From Camelus bactrianus (Eukaryota > Chordata > Mammalia > Artiodactyla > Camelidae): 64,000 bases of DNA. This document shows, piece after piece, positions 1 to 12,600 of the stretch; the first letter of the stretch is position 1, and every line of letters begins with the position of its first letter. The translations under genes were made by a program, and so were the position numbers. The stretch lies in assembly GCF_048773025.1 (NCBI RefSeq), contig NC_133541.1, forward strand, positions 113,119,912 through 113,183,911, written 5' to 3'. The notes beneath the pieces are model-generated. The model saw only the letters and a list, made by a program, of their open reading frames with translations, had not been told where the DNA came from and searched no databases.

Positions 1-849
1 AAGTGCCCTCTTGGAGCCAGGACTGGGCTGGACTAGCTTCAAAAGAATCTCCTGCGAAAGTGTTAAACACACCATTTCTTGGATCCACCCCCAGAGGTCC
101 TCATTCTGCAAGTCTTGAATGGGGTAGGAAATCTGTGTTCTCACTAAGCTCCCTGTGGTTCCAGCCCACGGCCGGGTCTGGCACAGATAGACTGGCTGAT
201 GTCAGAGTTCTTGGTCCCCCAGTCTTCCCCCACATCCCTGGGTGGTCAGCATGAGCTCTGACTGCTCTCTACCTCCATTTATTTCTATCCTCACCCTTTT
301 CTCTTATCTCCATTTCTAGACCAAACCCAAATTGCTCCATTTCTGAGTTTGCCTCCCCTTCGCCTATATCAGGACAAACCTTCTCTCTCTACCCTGACTC
401 CTCTGTAAATATTAACCCTCCAACTCCTGGAAAGAATACCTAACATTTATTCTCTAATAGCTGCCCATCTTTGGACTTCAAGGTGTCCACCACAGAACTA
501 ACACTGTTCCTTTAATGGTCCCCCCAGCCATGGTTCACAACCACCTTTCTAAGTGCCTCATCTTATTTGACTGGCCTTTAGAATTTCCTAATATTTAACG
601 ACACCCTCCATAACCTTTGCTCCGGGACCCCTTTCTACTTTTGCTGTCTCCCTCTCTGCCTCCTTAGCCAGCTTTTCTGCTTCCACTAGACCCTCTCCCC
701 ATGTAGCTGATCCTGTATGGAGGTGGGGGCGTCTGCATTTGCAAGCCTTCATCCCCATGTCATCTCACACAGTATCTTAGGCAATGCCACAGAGCTTCCA
801 TTACTCCCTCTGCTACAATAGAATAAAGTGTTTAAGAGCTCAGTTTTAA

Positions 850-1030
850 AAACCAAGAGACTGGAGTTCTCTGGCAAATTTCTTAACCTCTCCAAACCTC
901 AGATTCTTCTCAATTGTAATGAATGGAGTAATAGAATCTTCCTCACAGATCGGGATGATGGCCAACAGTGAGGTGAAGGCCCAGCATTGGCCTATGAAAA
1001 GCGCTCAATAACTCATTTATTATCAGAGAC
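850..1030 (+). repeat. MIR SINE
   Basis: Carries the MIR signature 'ttcttaacctctccaaacctcagattcttc' pattern followed by 'aatgaatggagtaatag' and an end like 'gcgctcaataa'. Diverged ancient SINE. Confidence 0.55.
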
Positions 1031-1469
1031 TCAACATTAGATGGATACCCCTGAACTCTCCCTTATGAGATAACATGTATAAAAGTGTTGGTATAGTGGC
1101 AAGTCCCCATCCAGCACTTACAATGTGAATCGTCATAGTAATTATTGTTTGATCAGAGGGAGGTGCTCACCATCAAAGACACTGAGTCCCTACTGAGGTA
1201 TTCATAAATCACCCCAGCCCCACATTTCCAACTGCCGCTTAGACGTTTCCCAGGGGCACTCCAAACTCAAGATCTCCCAAATAAATTTCACTCTTCCTCC
1301 TGGGGTTCCTGTACCATCAGCGGCCCCATCACATGGATCTCATCTCCCAGGTACAGAGAATCAATCATCCTTCATTCTTACTCCAGTCACCAAGTCCTCT
1401 CAGTTCGAACTCCTAAATGGTTTTGAGTCTGCTCCCTCTCTGTTGTTACTGCTGCCATCATTCTAGTCT

Positions 1470-2075
1470 AGACACTCATCTCCAGCCTGAATTATTGCAG
1501 GAGACTCCTGGGGAGCCTCTGTGCCTCCAGGCTTACTTTCCTCTAATACATCTTCCACACTCTCGCCAGAATGATTTTTCCTAAAGCAGAATTGAAAATA
1601 TCATCCCCTACTCAAAAAGCATGAGTGGTCCTCGTGACCCTGGAATGAAATCTAAATTCTTCAGCCCATCAGTCAAGTCCTTTAAGAACCTCGGCCATTC
1701 CTAGCTTCCTGTCTCCTTTAAACTAGACTACTAAACAATCTCCAAAGATTTCAAGCTCTTATAAGAGCAAAGCCCCTAGCTTTGCTCATCTGTTCCCCCT
1801 ACCTGTTCACCCTCTTCTGCTCAATGAAATGTTCTCATTCTTAAAGAACCAATTCAAAGATCACCGAGTGAAATCATCCCGGCCCTCCTTTCCCAGTTAG
1901 AGTTCATCTCTCCCTTCTTTGGGCCCCCCAGGGTAACTTTTGCTTCTATCCCAAAACAAAGCTCACTGGATGATTGTTTGCTGTGCACAAGCCTGTCTAT
2001 CCCACTGAAATGTGACTCCTTTAAGAACAGAGGTCACAACTGACTCATGTTTATATGTTCTGGGCCATGGTCAGA
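1470..2075 (+). repeat. LINE-2 3' fragment
   Basis: Cytosine-rich text with L2 landmarks (phrases like catcccctactcaaaaagc, ggaatgaaatctaaattctt, cccactgaaatgtgactcc). It is old and diverged, so the boundaries are approximate. Confidence 0.55.
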
Positions 2076-3391
2076 GAAGCAACGAGATAAGCCACGTTTA
2101 ATGCATGATAGATTTGAAGGGCCCTTACCAAATACCATGTTGCCTATTTCCATGTATCCAAGCCAAATGCCAATATGAAAATACACAACCCCATCTCCAA
2201 CCACTTTTCTCCTTGAAAATCTTTGGATTCCATGGAAAGGCTAGCTTGCTCTGGACCTTGAAGCTTCGTAAAACAGAAAGAGACAGTAAGAGAACAAATG
2301 CTGCTAAAAGTACCCCGTTCCCACACCCCCCTGCCCCCCCCACCATCCTAACCCTGGGACCAAGGAAAAGCTACTATAAGAATCTCAAGGAAAGGAAAAT
2401 GTTACTATTACCAGAGCAATGTTCTTTTTTTTTTTTTTTCTTCCAGTTTTACTGGGTGGACAGCCACGTCCTCATGCATGTTTAGATGCATTAAATTTCA
2501 AACCGTTCTACAGCTTGGACCTCATGCTTTTTGATGACTGTAATGATCCACCTGGAGGACTGAGAAAAAGTGAACCTGAGGAAATATGAAAATCTGCCCT
2601 CAGGACAGTTCTGATGAGAGACAGGGGCTGCAATCCTGGGGCGAAGGTCAAGATTACCTGGGAGCAGAACTGACTGGCCTGGTCTCAGCAGTCTTCCTAA
2701 CTCACTACACGCCTCTTGCAAACTCGCTGGCCCTTTCTGGACCTCAGTTCCTCAACGTCTTCAGTTTCCCAGTTTTCCACAGAGAACCCCTCCCCAGGAG
2801 TTCATGGGCCCAAGTTTAAAACCCCTGAAATCCCGGAGTGAGTCACAGCTTTCCCTCTGCCTCGCTGTGTGATCTTAGGAAAGTCACTCCACATCTCTGA
2901 GCTCCATTTCTAGGCAGCCTCAGAGTGGAGGTGAGGATTTGCTGCCCCAGTTTGGGCTTCTTCAGATGATGTCCAAACACTTTAAAAGTGGAAGAGGGCA
3001 CTGAAGCAGGAAATATACACTTGGAGGTGTCTTATAAAATAAATAATACAAACCAGGAAGCTCTTGCATAGCAAACTCAACCATGGCTCTTTTGCAGGCA
3101 TAACTTGACTTCCAAGCCTAAATTATAGTGTGGAGCCTCCCGAGATTGAGTGAAATGAGAAGGACAGAACAACTTGGAGGCATCAGAAGATTAAAGATGT
3201 CCACTCACAGGAATAAAACCAATAACCCAGAGTTCTGTAGAGTCATGGAAAAAGGAGTCAGTGAAAAGTTTTCAGAATGTCGGATTTTCTCTAATAGTGG
3301 ATAGAGAATGACTATGGGGAGACATTTTAAAAAGCTTTCGTAACTTCCCCAAGTTTGTAATTTTGTCACTCATTGCCTGTTTCCTGGGTGG

Positions 3392-3451
3392 GATTTTTTT
3401 TAAACTACTAGTTTAACTATTAGTTTAAACTACTAGTAGTTAAAAAAAATC
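3392..3451. repeat. inverted repeat / hairpin
   Basis: Left arm 3392-3411 (gattttttttaaactactag) and right arm 3433-3451 (ctagtagttaaaaaaaatc) are near-perfect reverse complements around a short loop that is itself rich in tagttta copies. It abuts the L1 3' end fragment. Confidence 0.6.
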
Positions 3452-3600
3452 ACACACACAGAGAAAAAAATGTGAAAATGAGTGTGTATATGTCCATGAA
3501 TGACTGAAAAATTGTGCTGAACACTGGAATTTGACACAACATTGTAAAATGATTATAAATCAATAAAAAAAGTTAAAAAAAATAAATAAAATCATTCACC
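3430..3600 (+). repeat. L1 3' end fragment
   Basis: Ends with the artiodactyl-type L1 tail (ttgacacaacattgtaaaat ... aatcaataaaa) and an A-rich tract. It lies directly before a second, older L1 piece. Confidence 0.6.
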
Positions 3601-3639
3601 TAACACACACACACAAAAAAATCACACACAAAAAAGAAA

Positions 3640-4315
3640 AGGTGGTCTATATCACTAAACATCAGGGAAACACAATGACATATCACCTCGCACCTGCTAG
3701 AATGGCTACCATGAAAAAGACAAGATACGACAAGTGCTGGTGAGGACGTGGAGAAAAGGGAAGCTTGGGCACTGTTGATGAGACTGTAAATTGGTGCAGC
3801 CACTATGGAAAACAGGATGGAAGTTCTTCAAAAACTTAAAAATAGAACTACCATAGGATCCAGCAATTCCACTCCTGGGTATATATGCAAAGAAGATGAA
3901 ATTATCATTTCAAAAAAATATCTACACCTGCATGTTCACTGCAGTATTATTCACAATAGCCAAGATATGGAAGCAAACTAAACATACGTTGATGGATGAA
4001 TGGATACAGAAAATGTGGCATATATATATATATAATGGAATATTATTCAATCATAAAAAAGAAATCCTGCCATTTGCAACAACATGTAATAAGTCAGATA
4101 GAGAAAAGACAAATACTGCATGGTCTCACTTATATGTGGACATCAAATTCATAGAAACGGGAGAATGGTGGTTGCCAGGGACGGAGGGGTGGAAGAAATG
4201 GGGAGATGTTGGTCTGAGGGTACAAACTTCCAGTTGTAAGAATAGGTTCTGGGAAATCTAATGTACAACATGTTGACTGCTTAACAGCAACAAAAAAAAA
4301 ACCCCATAAAACCAA
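3640..4315 (+). repeat. L1 ORF2 C-terminus and 3' UTR fragment
   Basis: Typical L1 text: 'accatgaaaaagacaagata', 'tgctggtgaggacgtggag', 'cctgggtatatatgcaaaga', 'cacaatagccaagatatgg', then the 3' UTR. The frame is decayed. Confidence 0.8.
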
Positions 4316-5779
4316 ACAGCAAGTCAGTTGGGAGCTGGCAGGTGTGGCCTCTTGCTCCCCTGCTGACCTGGCCTGAGAGTGAGAGCGAGTAGAAAGGGAG
4401 AGACATGCAGAGACACGCAGATGAGAGGGAACTGGAATCCATCATGAGGACTGTCATTTACCAGCCAGTAATCATGCACCAGGCCTTTTATCATGTATTT
4501 CCTCACTCAGCAGCCCTAGGAGATATGTACAGCCATTATGGCCACTGTACGTTTGGAGGAAACGGAGATTTAGAAAAGGACAGAACAAGAGCCTGAGATT
4601 CTAAAACCAAAGCAAAAGAAAACAAAAACCAAAAAACCAAAAAACAAAAACCCAGCATAAAATGGTGGGGCTGCATCTCTCACTCTCTAATCCACTGCCA
4701 CCCAGAAGACTGTGAGAAGAAAGGACTGGAAATAAAGGATTTGGGATGTTACTAAGGCAGTAAAACTGAGGCTGAGGCATAATCGGCAGAGGACTTAATC
4801 CCAGGCCACCTGATTTTATTTAGGAAATGACGTAGTGACAGGGCTCTCTTCGCCCTGGTTTCAGAGTCCCTGCCCAGGACAGAGAATGTGTCTTTGGGGA
4901 GAAATTTGGGGCCATTTCATACATTCCTGCAGCCAAGCAAGAAAAGAAATTAATCTCAGGCTGAATGCAGTGATTTGAGTTCTTAGCTACCTGCAGGGGT
5001 AAGAGTTCATATTTCCTGAACAGACTGCCTTTAGCTGAGGGCAGAAACTATGAGAATTTTTATATTTTTATTATTGTTATGGTTGCTTGAACATACGTAT
5101 ACTCATTGTCACATTATTTTTCGCTGTGAGCCACCACAGGATCTTGTATGCATTTCCCCGTGCTTCACAGTATAATCTTGTTTATCTATTCTACTATCCT
5201 TCATCACTTTTCTACTTGCTACCTTCTCTTCTGTCAGAAGACAGCCCCCTACCCTCACCCCAACCCATGACAAAGAAGGTTTGGGTCTTTGGCACCTGGT
5301 TATCAACCTGTAGTCCAGATTTCCCGTCTTCCCGCTGTAGGAGTTCGGGCATGCCAAAGCTTCTCAAAGTCAGATCACCCTTGCATTTCATCTTGATTTA
5401 CAGTCTTCATTCAAAACCTACCCCCTTCCACTCACTCTTGTCTGTCCCCTCCAATTCCATCTTCTGAGCCTTCGTCAGTGATGTTACATTGCCTCCTCCT
5501 CAGAGGTAAAGGATGGTTGTTTTCTGACTAATAAACAGAAAGACACTCTAACTCTCTGCTAATCAGACCAACAAAAGAACGAGATGACGTTCGCTTCTCA
5601 GGAGATTGAAAAAAATTAAACAAATGGTCCTATGGAGTGTAGGGACGATACCGGAAAACAGATATTCGGGGGGTGGGGGGCAGGGAGTGGGGAGTAAATT
5701 GGCACGGGGTTTCCGAAGGACAATTTTGTAATAGCTATTAAGTTTAAAAGCCCACATTTCTTTCAGCCTAGCATTTCTC

Positions 5780-6060
5780 CTTCTTGGTCAGCACCCTAGC
5801 TAGAGAAACACTTGCATCAACACTTAATGAGGCCCTTGCCTGCAAGGATGTTCACTGCAGACTGGAACAACCTAAATGCCCCTCAGTGGGCAGTGGACAC
5901 TCTAAGTACCCAGAGTATAAAACAATGTAACAGCACTTTAACATAGTGATGCAGATCTACATGGACCACAAAACAAAGTGGCCCAATGCATACTGTTAGG
6001 CAAGTGAAAATGCAGAAGGCTACACACAGTAAGATAGTATTTCAAAAAAATCCATACACA
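5780..6060 (+). repeat. old L1 fragment
   Basis: ORF2-end text (gaaacacttgc, aaggatgttcactgcag, ctaaatgcccctcagtggg) in decayed form. Confidence 0.5.
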
Positions 6061-6578
6061 AAACAAAATTGCATATTTCTGTATCTACACCCACACATAA
6101 GGGAATAGGAAAAGTTCTAAAGGATGATCATCTTCAACTAACATCGGTGATTAATTCAGAGGAGGAACTGGGATTAAAGACAGGGAGTCAGAGAGAATGT
6201 TATTTCTACTTAAAAAAAAAACGTATCTCTAACAAAAATGCACGAGTGGCATATTGGCGTGATTTAAAATACAGTAGTAATATTTTGGAAAATGAATGGG
6301 TGACTTTCCTCCTAGGGTTCCTAGTTTCAGGACGGAAGTGGCTGAGGAAGAAGATGGGGGGAGGGGTCCCAACAGAGGGGTTTCAGAAACGCGGCAGAGG
6401 AGGGAGGGAGCCAGCTTTGATGCTTTGATCATGTTTCACTTTCATCTCAGCTTGTGGGAGGCTGCAGGATGTGACCACAGTGGGACCAAAATAGCAGCAT
6501 CCCAAGACAAGCCTGCGGCGGATGACAGACTGTCCCACTGCCAAAGACAAACCACTCGCAGGCACACAGCCCCCTTAC

Positions 6579-6638
6579 CTCTTGGCTGAGAAGTCACTGA
6601 CTCACTCACGTCCCACAAAGTTGACTGGACAACCCAAC
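6579..6638 (-). CDS. TIMD4: TIMD4 stalk exon 5 (acceptor uncertain)
   Basis: 60 nt that keep the reading frame, with a good donor AGAG|GTAAGG. It encodes about GWVVQSTLWDVSESVTSQPR, comparable to human VWDLPSTSHV..SMWKTSDSVSSPQPG but shorter. The only usable acceptor seen is CCAAAG. At the place where the human exon seems to start, this sequence reads CCAACATCC and lacks an AG. The exon may therefore start a few codons later than in human, or be skipped. Confidence 0.6.
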
Positions 6639-9600
6639 CTTTGGATGTTGGAAAAAACAAAGGAAAGGAAAAAACAAACATAAGTAGGTGCCTGTCTTCC
6701 TATTTGGTGGGCCCCATTGTCCCCCTAAACTGACTTCTGTCATAAAAAAAAAAAAAGGAGAGCTAATGTTCACTGAGCATTTAGTACACTCCTGACATTG
6801 TTCTAAGTGATCTATGTGCATTCTCTCATTAATCCTGAGAAAGAGACACGGGATAGGTGTTTTATCATTCCCATTTGACCAGTGAGGCAGCGAAGGCACA
6901 GAGAGATTAAGTAACTTTCCCAAAGTCACACAGCAGGTAAGAGGCACGGTTTGTACCCAGGCAGTGTGAACCACCCTCCTACCCTGCCTCCCCTTATCTT
7001 ACTATCACAAGCATTGATTTCTTTACCCCATGGATGTCTTTTTCCCTCTGCTTGATTATAAGCCCCATTAAGGTAACAGCTACCATTTGCCTGCTTAGTA
7101 AAGTGCCAGGCATGAATCTAAGTTCCTTATATGCATGAAGTTACACAACCGGGGCCAGAGACCCCCGGGGGAAGTAGCACAACGGGCAGTCAAGCCCAGG
7201 CAGTCCCCTATCGCTTCTCCGAGGCTGTGAATCATATCTTATTTTCAGGGAATTCTCTGCCCCCGGGCCCTTGTAAAAATACCTTAAGAAGTCTGGCTGG
7301 ATGGATGAAAGCACAAGTGAATGAAAGAATTCTCCCTCCCCTACAAACAGCCAGTAAGTCAAGTGAGTACTCCCCTCGGGGCTTTCAACAAAGAAGACTG
7401 GTACGCTTGGAACTGGGGTGAGATGGTGGAGCACCGCCAAGCACAGGGTGGGAAGGCAGATATTCTAGAGAATGCGTCAAGGTCGTGGGTCTTCTCTGTC
7501 TGTCTGTCTGTCTGTCTGTCTCAAATCTATAGGGACAAATGAGTCATCAGTGAGTTCTTGACACCAGTTTGTCCCAGGCGGGCATCGTGGTGCACAGGAT
7601 CCAACAGTCATCTCTAGTCATCCGATTCAGTGACGCTCTATTCAGTGTTCCTCCTCAATCTAAGGGGCGAGGAAAGAAAAACAGAGAGCCGGGGCCACAT
7701 ACCTTTGGCTGTGAATAAAGCAGTGTCTCCAGAAGTCTCCTCAGTGCTTCTCTGAGAGGTGCTAGAGGGAATGACAGTTTCAGACTCTGGAAGAGAAAAA
7801 AAGTTTGACAAAAAGCAGCAAAAAATAAGTGTGCTAAGTGGTGGGATTCGGGGCTATTTTTATAGTGGTCTGTGCTTTTCTATAACTATTTCAGGTTTTC
7901 TTCAAGGATTGCAAGTCATTCTTAGAATCTAGGGAAAAAAAGACAAATGTTTTCTAAGATGATTATTTTAAAGGCCAAAGGAATAAAAGGTACGTATAAA
8001 AATAGACTTAGGGTTCACGGACTTCAGGTGACTACTCAGAGTATAAGAGAATTAGCCAACTCAATACTGTAAAGTTTAAATTAGTCCAGACCTTATTAAG
8101 GCAGCTGAAATGCCTCAGCTTTCAAGCTATCTCATGACCAGTTTTCTAATATTCTTATCTCAAAATCAGAGGTGGACACATGGTGGGATCTTTGATAAGC
8201 CCTTATCTGGAGCTAGTAATTCAGTGAGAAGTCCAAGATGCAGGATCAGGAAGGATTCAGGAGGGAGGGAGGGAGGGAGGGAGGGAGAAGAAGGAAAGAA
8301 AGAAACGGAGACCTAATTCATCATCAAGGGGAGTTTTAAGGCATCTGGTGGACTTTCCTCAACCAATTTCTAATGCTCAAGTCAAGACTTAAGCCCTGGT
8401 AGGATGGAACTGGAGTCTGACCCAGGGTGACGTTTCCTTGTTCTTCAATAAGCGTCTCCAAGACTCCTGGGAAGTCAACTGGTGAACCCAAAATGCTGAC
8501 CCTTCAAAAGCAGAAAGGGAAAAAACAGCAACACAAAAGGAAACTGTAAGACAACAAAAAGGAACAATTTAGTGAAACCACACTCACACACACACACACA
8601 CACAGTTATGGGCTGAATTTTGTCCCCCTGCAGACTTGTATCTTGAAGCCTCAACCCCCAGTAGCTCCGAATGTGACTGTATCTGGCGTAGAGCCTTTAA
8701 AGAGGTAATTAAAGTAAAATGACATTATATGGATGGGCCCTAATCCACTCCGACTAGTGTCCTTATAAAAAGCTAGGACACAGACACACACAGAGGGAAG
8801 ACCATGAGAAGACACAGGGAGAGGACAGCCATCTACAAGCCAAGGGCAAAGGCCTCAGAAGAAACCAACCCTGTTGGTACCTTGATCTCAGACTTCTAGC
8901 CTCCAGATTTGGGAGAGAGTAAGCTTCTGTTGTTTAAAGCCACCCCATCTGTGGCATTTATTATGACAGCCCTAGCAAACTAACACACAGACGCAGACAC
9001 AGACACACACCGACCACAGAGCAAACTGCTGGGCTGCCCCATTCAGTAGGAGAGCCCTCTTCCCAGGGATCTAAGCTACAAGTGACCAGCAGAAGGTACA
9101 GAATGGCCAGGTGACCCAGGTACCTGCAGTGAGGATGGGCCCTTCGGTGGGAAGCTCAGGGGTCAGAAGAACCGTGTCTTCCTCAGGAAGGGAGCTCAGT
9201 GTTGTTGGAGGGCACGTGGTTGCCACTGCTGTGAGGGCAGTGGTGGTTCCCGTCTGAGGTGGTTCCCTGGCTGTGACCTCAGGTGTAGTCATGACCGTTG
9301 TTGGAAGCACAGCTAGGGTTGTCATCACAGGAGTGGTGGCGGCGGTGGTGGTGGTGGTTGGGCGGCGGGTGGTTGTTGCACGCGTGGTGGGGGGAGCTGC
9401 AACCAACAGAAGACACATCTGGTACCAAGCGGAGACAGAGGAAGAGGGAAACAATACAAATACAGCTGGCATCCGCCCGTGTCTCTGCGTTTCTGCTGCC
9501 TTCACCTGGTCCACGTGCCTGCTCCACTGTCTTGCCTATGAAAACTGAGTTTCCTAGCTCTAGTCTTGGCCTTTTTGATCTGTTCTTTACACTGTGGCTA

Positions 9601-12600
9601 GAGTAATTATTTTAATGACAAAACTAATTACGTCAGTCCCCTGCTTAAAACTTTATTTTACTGGGTCCTCCTTGCCCTTAAGATAAAGACCCAGCCCCCG
9701 ACCTCACCCACAAGGCCCCACCTGGTCTAGATCTTTCCTTCCAATCTCAGGTCTTAGTCTACTATTCTCACTGTCCCCCAGCCCACTGGCCTTTCTTCTG
9801 TTCCTTGACCCAGTTAGTGACCTTCCAGCTGGAGGAACTCGGTACCTACTGTTCCCTACATCTCTCTCTGCGTTAGACTAACTTCCACTTAACCCTCAAG
9901 TCTCAGCTGAAAGGACACTTCTGCAAGGAGGTCATCCATGTTCTAGAATAACAACTTTTTTTTTGCCTTCTCATACTTCACCTTCACAGTATTTGTTGCA
10001 TTTCCTAACGACACACCTCTTTCTTGATCATTCTTTAATGTCTGCTTCTCCTAGTATGCTGTAAGCTCCATGGGGAGAAAGTTGCTACTCATTTTGTTCT
10101 CAGCTACAAATCTAATACCTACCACAGTGTCCGCATGTAGCAGGTGCAGAAACATTGCATGAGTGAGTAAATGGACGATCGCATCAAAAGGGACCCCAAA
10201 CGTAACATTCCAGTCACGCAAGGTGAGTGAGCGCTAGAGATTGGCTGCACTCATTGTACCCCTAGTTAACAACAGTATATTGCACACTTGAAAATTTGTG
10301 ATTCAGGCAGAACTCATGCTAGTTAAAATAAATAAAATTATATCTACAATAAAATTAAATTAAAATCTAAAAAAAACACACACAAAAAGCAAGCTCAAAG
10401 AAGGCAACATAGGGTGAAAATGTAGTCTCTTTCAGATATTAAAGATTGGTTCATGTCCACCACTCACCCCGTCAACATTTGAATTTGGGTTCATTCGCTA
10501 TAGTTACTCTACAGATACAACCCTCTCTTAAATTGCTAATTTTCCATTAACTTTAATGGATCAGAAAGGCACCATTAGTTGCCAGTGAACTTAGATGTGA
10601 CCTCATAGAGTATTGAGGTCAACCAGTATTTTATAAAATAGCTGGTTATATCAGGCTTGAAAAGTGAAGACTTGGATTGGCATCATTTGACTTCAACAAA
10701 TCCGAATAACACCTTCTGTCTCACAAAGTGGCTCTGAGAGACCCATACACCAATGCTTATGAAAACTCTCTAATGGGAAGCATCCACATCAGTTGTTCTC
10801 CAATTTTAGAGAATTAGAGCCACCCAAGATGCTTGTTAAGCGTCTGGATAGCCAGACCCTGCCTTCCAAGATGCCAGTCCCGTTAGGAACAGAGCCCGGG
10901 AACCCTCATCCCTGGTGCAGATTAACACGGAGCCGACGTGGAGACGCCTCATCCCAGACAAGCAGGAAACGCGATCGTTGCTAGCGCACCTCAACCACAG
11001 GCCGCGCCCAAGCAGCTCCAGTCTGTAGGAGTACCACCATATTTCCAATTTCATCAAAAGCAACCGACAGTCACAGAGAGAACACTTCAAACCTGCTGTA
11101 ACCATCTCCAAATCCCCCTCACCTGTTCCCTCTGCCAGAAGTTGCAAACTGTTCATTTAATGGGCTGAAGCTGGCCCACGGACACATTTTATTTCGTTCA
11201 CCCAGTATGTTTGAAAATTTTGAAATCTTTGCCAAGATGCCAAAATCAATATAGTTCACATCAAAATGGGGAGACCAGCAAACCCTGGGCCCAAATTTCT
11301 GCGGCCCCCTTGATAAGCAGCAGCTGCTTCAGATGGAACCTGCAATTCACTAGCTCCCTTCCCCCACCGCTCACCCTCTCCTCACTCACTTCTGCGGCCT
11401 CCTGGGCTCCCAGGGGAGCTTGCTCCAGACTGTGGCGCCTCTACTGGTAAACACGCCTCCGATTTAATCTGCCCGCTCTTTACTGAAGCAGCTCCAGCCT
11501 CTCCAACACCACCCACTGACTCCATCCGTCACCCATCCACCACGGAGCCTCTCCTTCCGCAGACACGCGCCCCTGGTGCTCACCTCTCCGCAGCTGCAGC
11601 CGAATGTTCTTCTTTACGTCGTTGAACCAGCCAGGCACCTCTACGCGGCAGCAGTACACACCGCTGTCGCCTTCGTTGGTGTTGAAGATGGTCAAGGAGA
11701 TGTCCCCTCTCCCGATACTCCCTTGAAGTGCATATTTTGCTGACTTCTTCCAGAGCACACGCGACCCGTCGGTGTAGAGAAACTCCTCGGTGCATCTGGA
11801 TTTGGGGCACTGGCCTTTGCCCCAGCACATGCTGTTGCTGTGATGAGACCAGGAGGAGTATATGCAGGGCAAAGTCACTGACTGACCCAAAAACGCTGTC
11901 ACGACAATCTCTGATGCCGCCGGAGCTGTGAGGAAAGATGAGAAAACTAGGTGGTGAGGTGCTCAGACCTCTCAAATATGCTCCACAGGGATTGTGCAGA
12001 TGGATACTGCCGGGAAGATGAAGAGTCGTGGTGTGCACGTTTCTTTGGCCCAAGTTCTGGCATGCCCTTCGCTGCTGCTAAGCTCCTAACCCCACACCCT
12101 TCCATCCTTCAAGTGGAAAGAGTTGACCACCTGAGTTTCTGAACTCATCTCCACAGCAGGACCTTTTTGCCGATTTAAAAACTCTGATCTTGAGTACCAT
12201 TCAATACACCAGTAAATTCTCCAGTGAAAAACCCTGACTCTTTAACCCAGTTCCACTAACTCATATAACAAGGTCCCCAAACCAGCACTCTACCCAGTGT
12301 ATCTCAATAGGCAGTGACATGTCCTACGGACTTGGATGCCTCAAATGGGTCTCCTTCCATCTTCCACATGCAGGCCATGGCAGGAAGACAGCCTGTTCAA
12401 CTCTATTCCGCTGTCCAACTCCCCTTTTACTGCTGGATATAGAAATTAATTGCTCTGGATCATTTGTTGTTAGAGAATATGAACTTAGGCAGAGTTTGTG
12501 GATTTTTTTTTTTAATGTTAGAACTGGAGGAGAATCACAGGAGTTATTTAGAATGGCAGCTGTGACTTTAAAATGCTGGAGGATTAGGTTTAACCATGTT

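Larger units (their letters stand above)
1..6578. other. left edge: TIMD4 intron / 3' side, no exon recognised
   Basis: The TIM-4 transmembrane and tail exons were looked for on the minus strand and not recognised. The stretch is filled with old repeats: a MIR (about 850-1030), LINE-2 (about 1470-2075), a MIR scrap (about 2840-2935), L1 pieces (3430-4315 and about 5780-6060) and poly-A or poly-pyrimidine runs. The open frames here have no recognisable product. Confidence 0.6.
9397..11583. other. TIMD4 intron 2
   Basis: Holds a long LINE-2 3' piece (about 9555-10175), a short L1 tail (about 10225-10380) and a weak MER5A-like stretch (about 10785-10960). The rest is unassigned. Confidence 0.65.

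Noticed and set aside
1-6578. TIMD4 transmembrane and tail exons
   Set aside because: Searched by eye for reverse-complement text of the human exons and not found; most likely beyond the left edge.
11580-12053. 157-codon open frame overlapping the TIMD4 IgV exon
   Set aside because: A different frame on the same strand; the IgV frame has the cysteines, WFND and matching splice phases.
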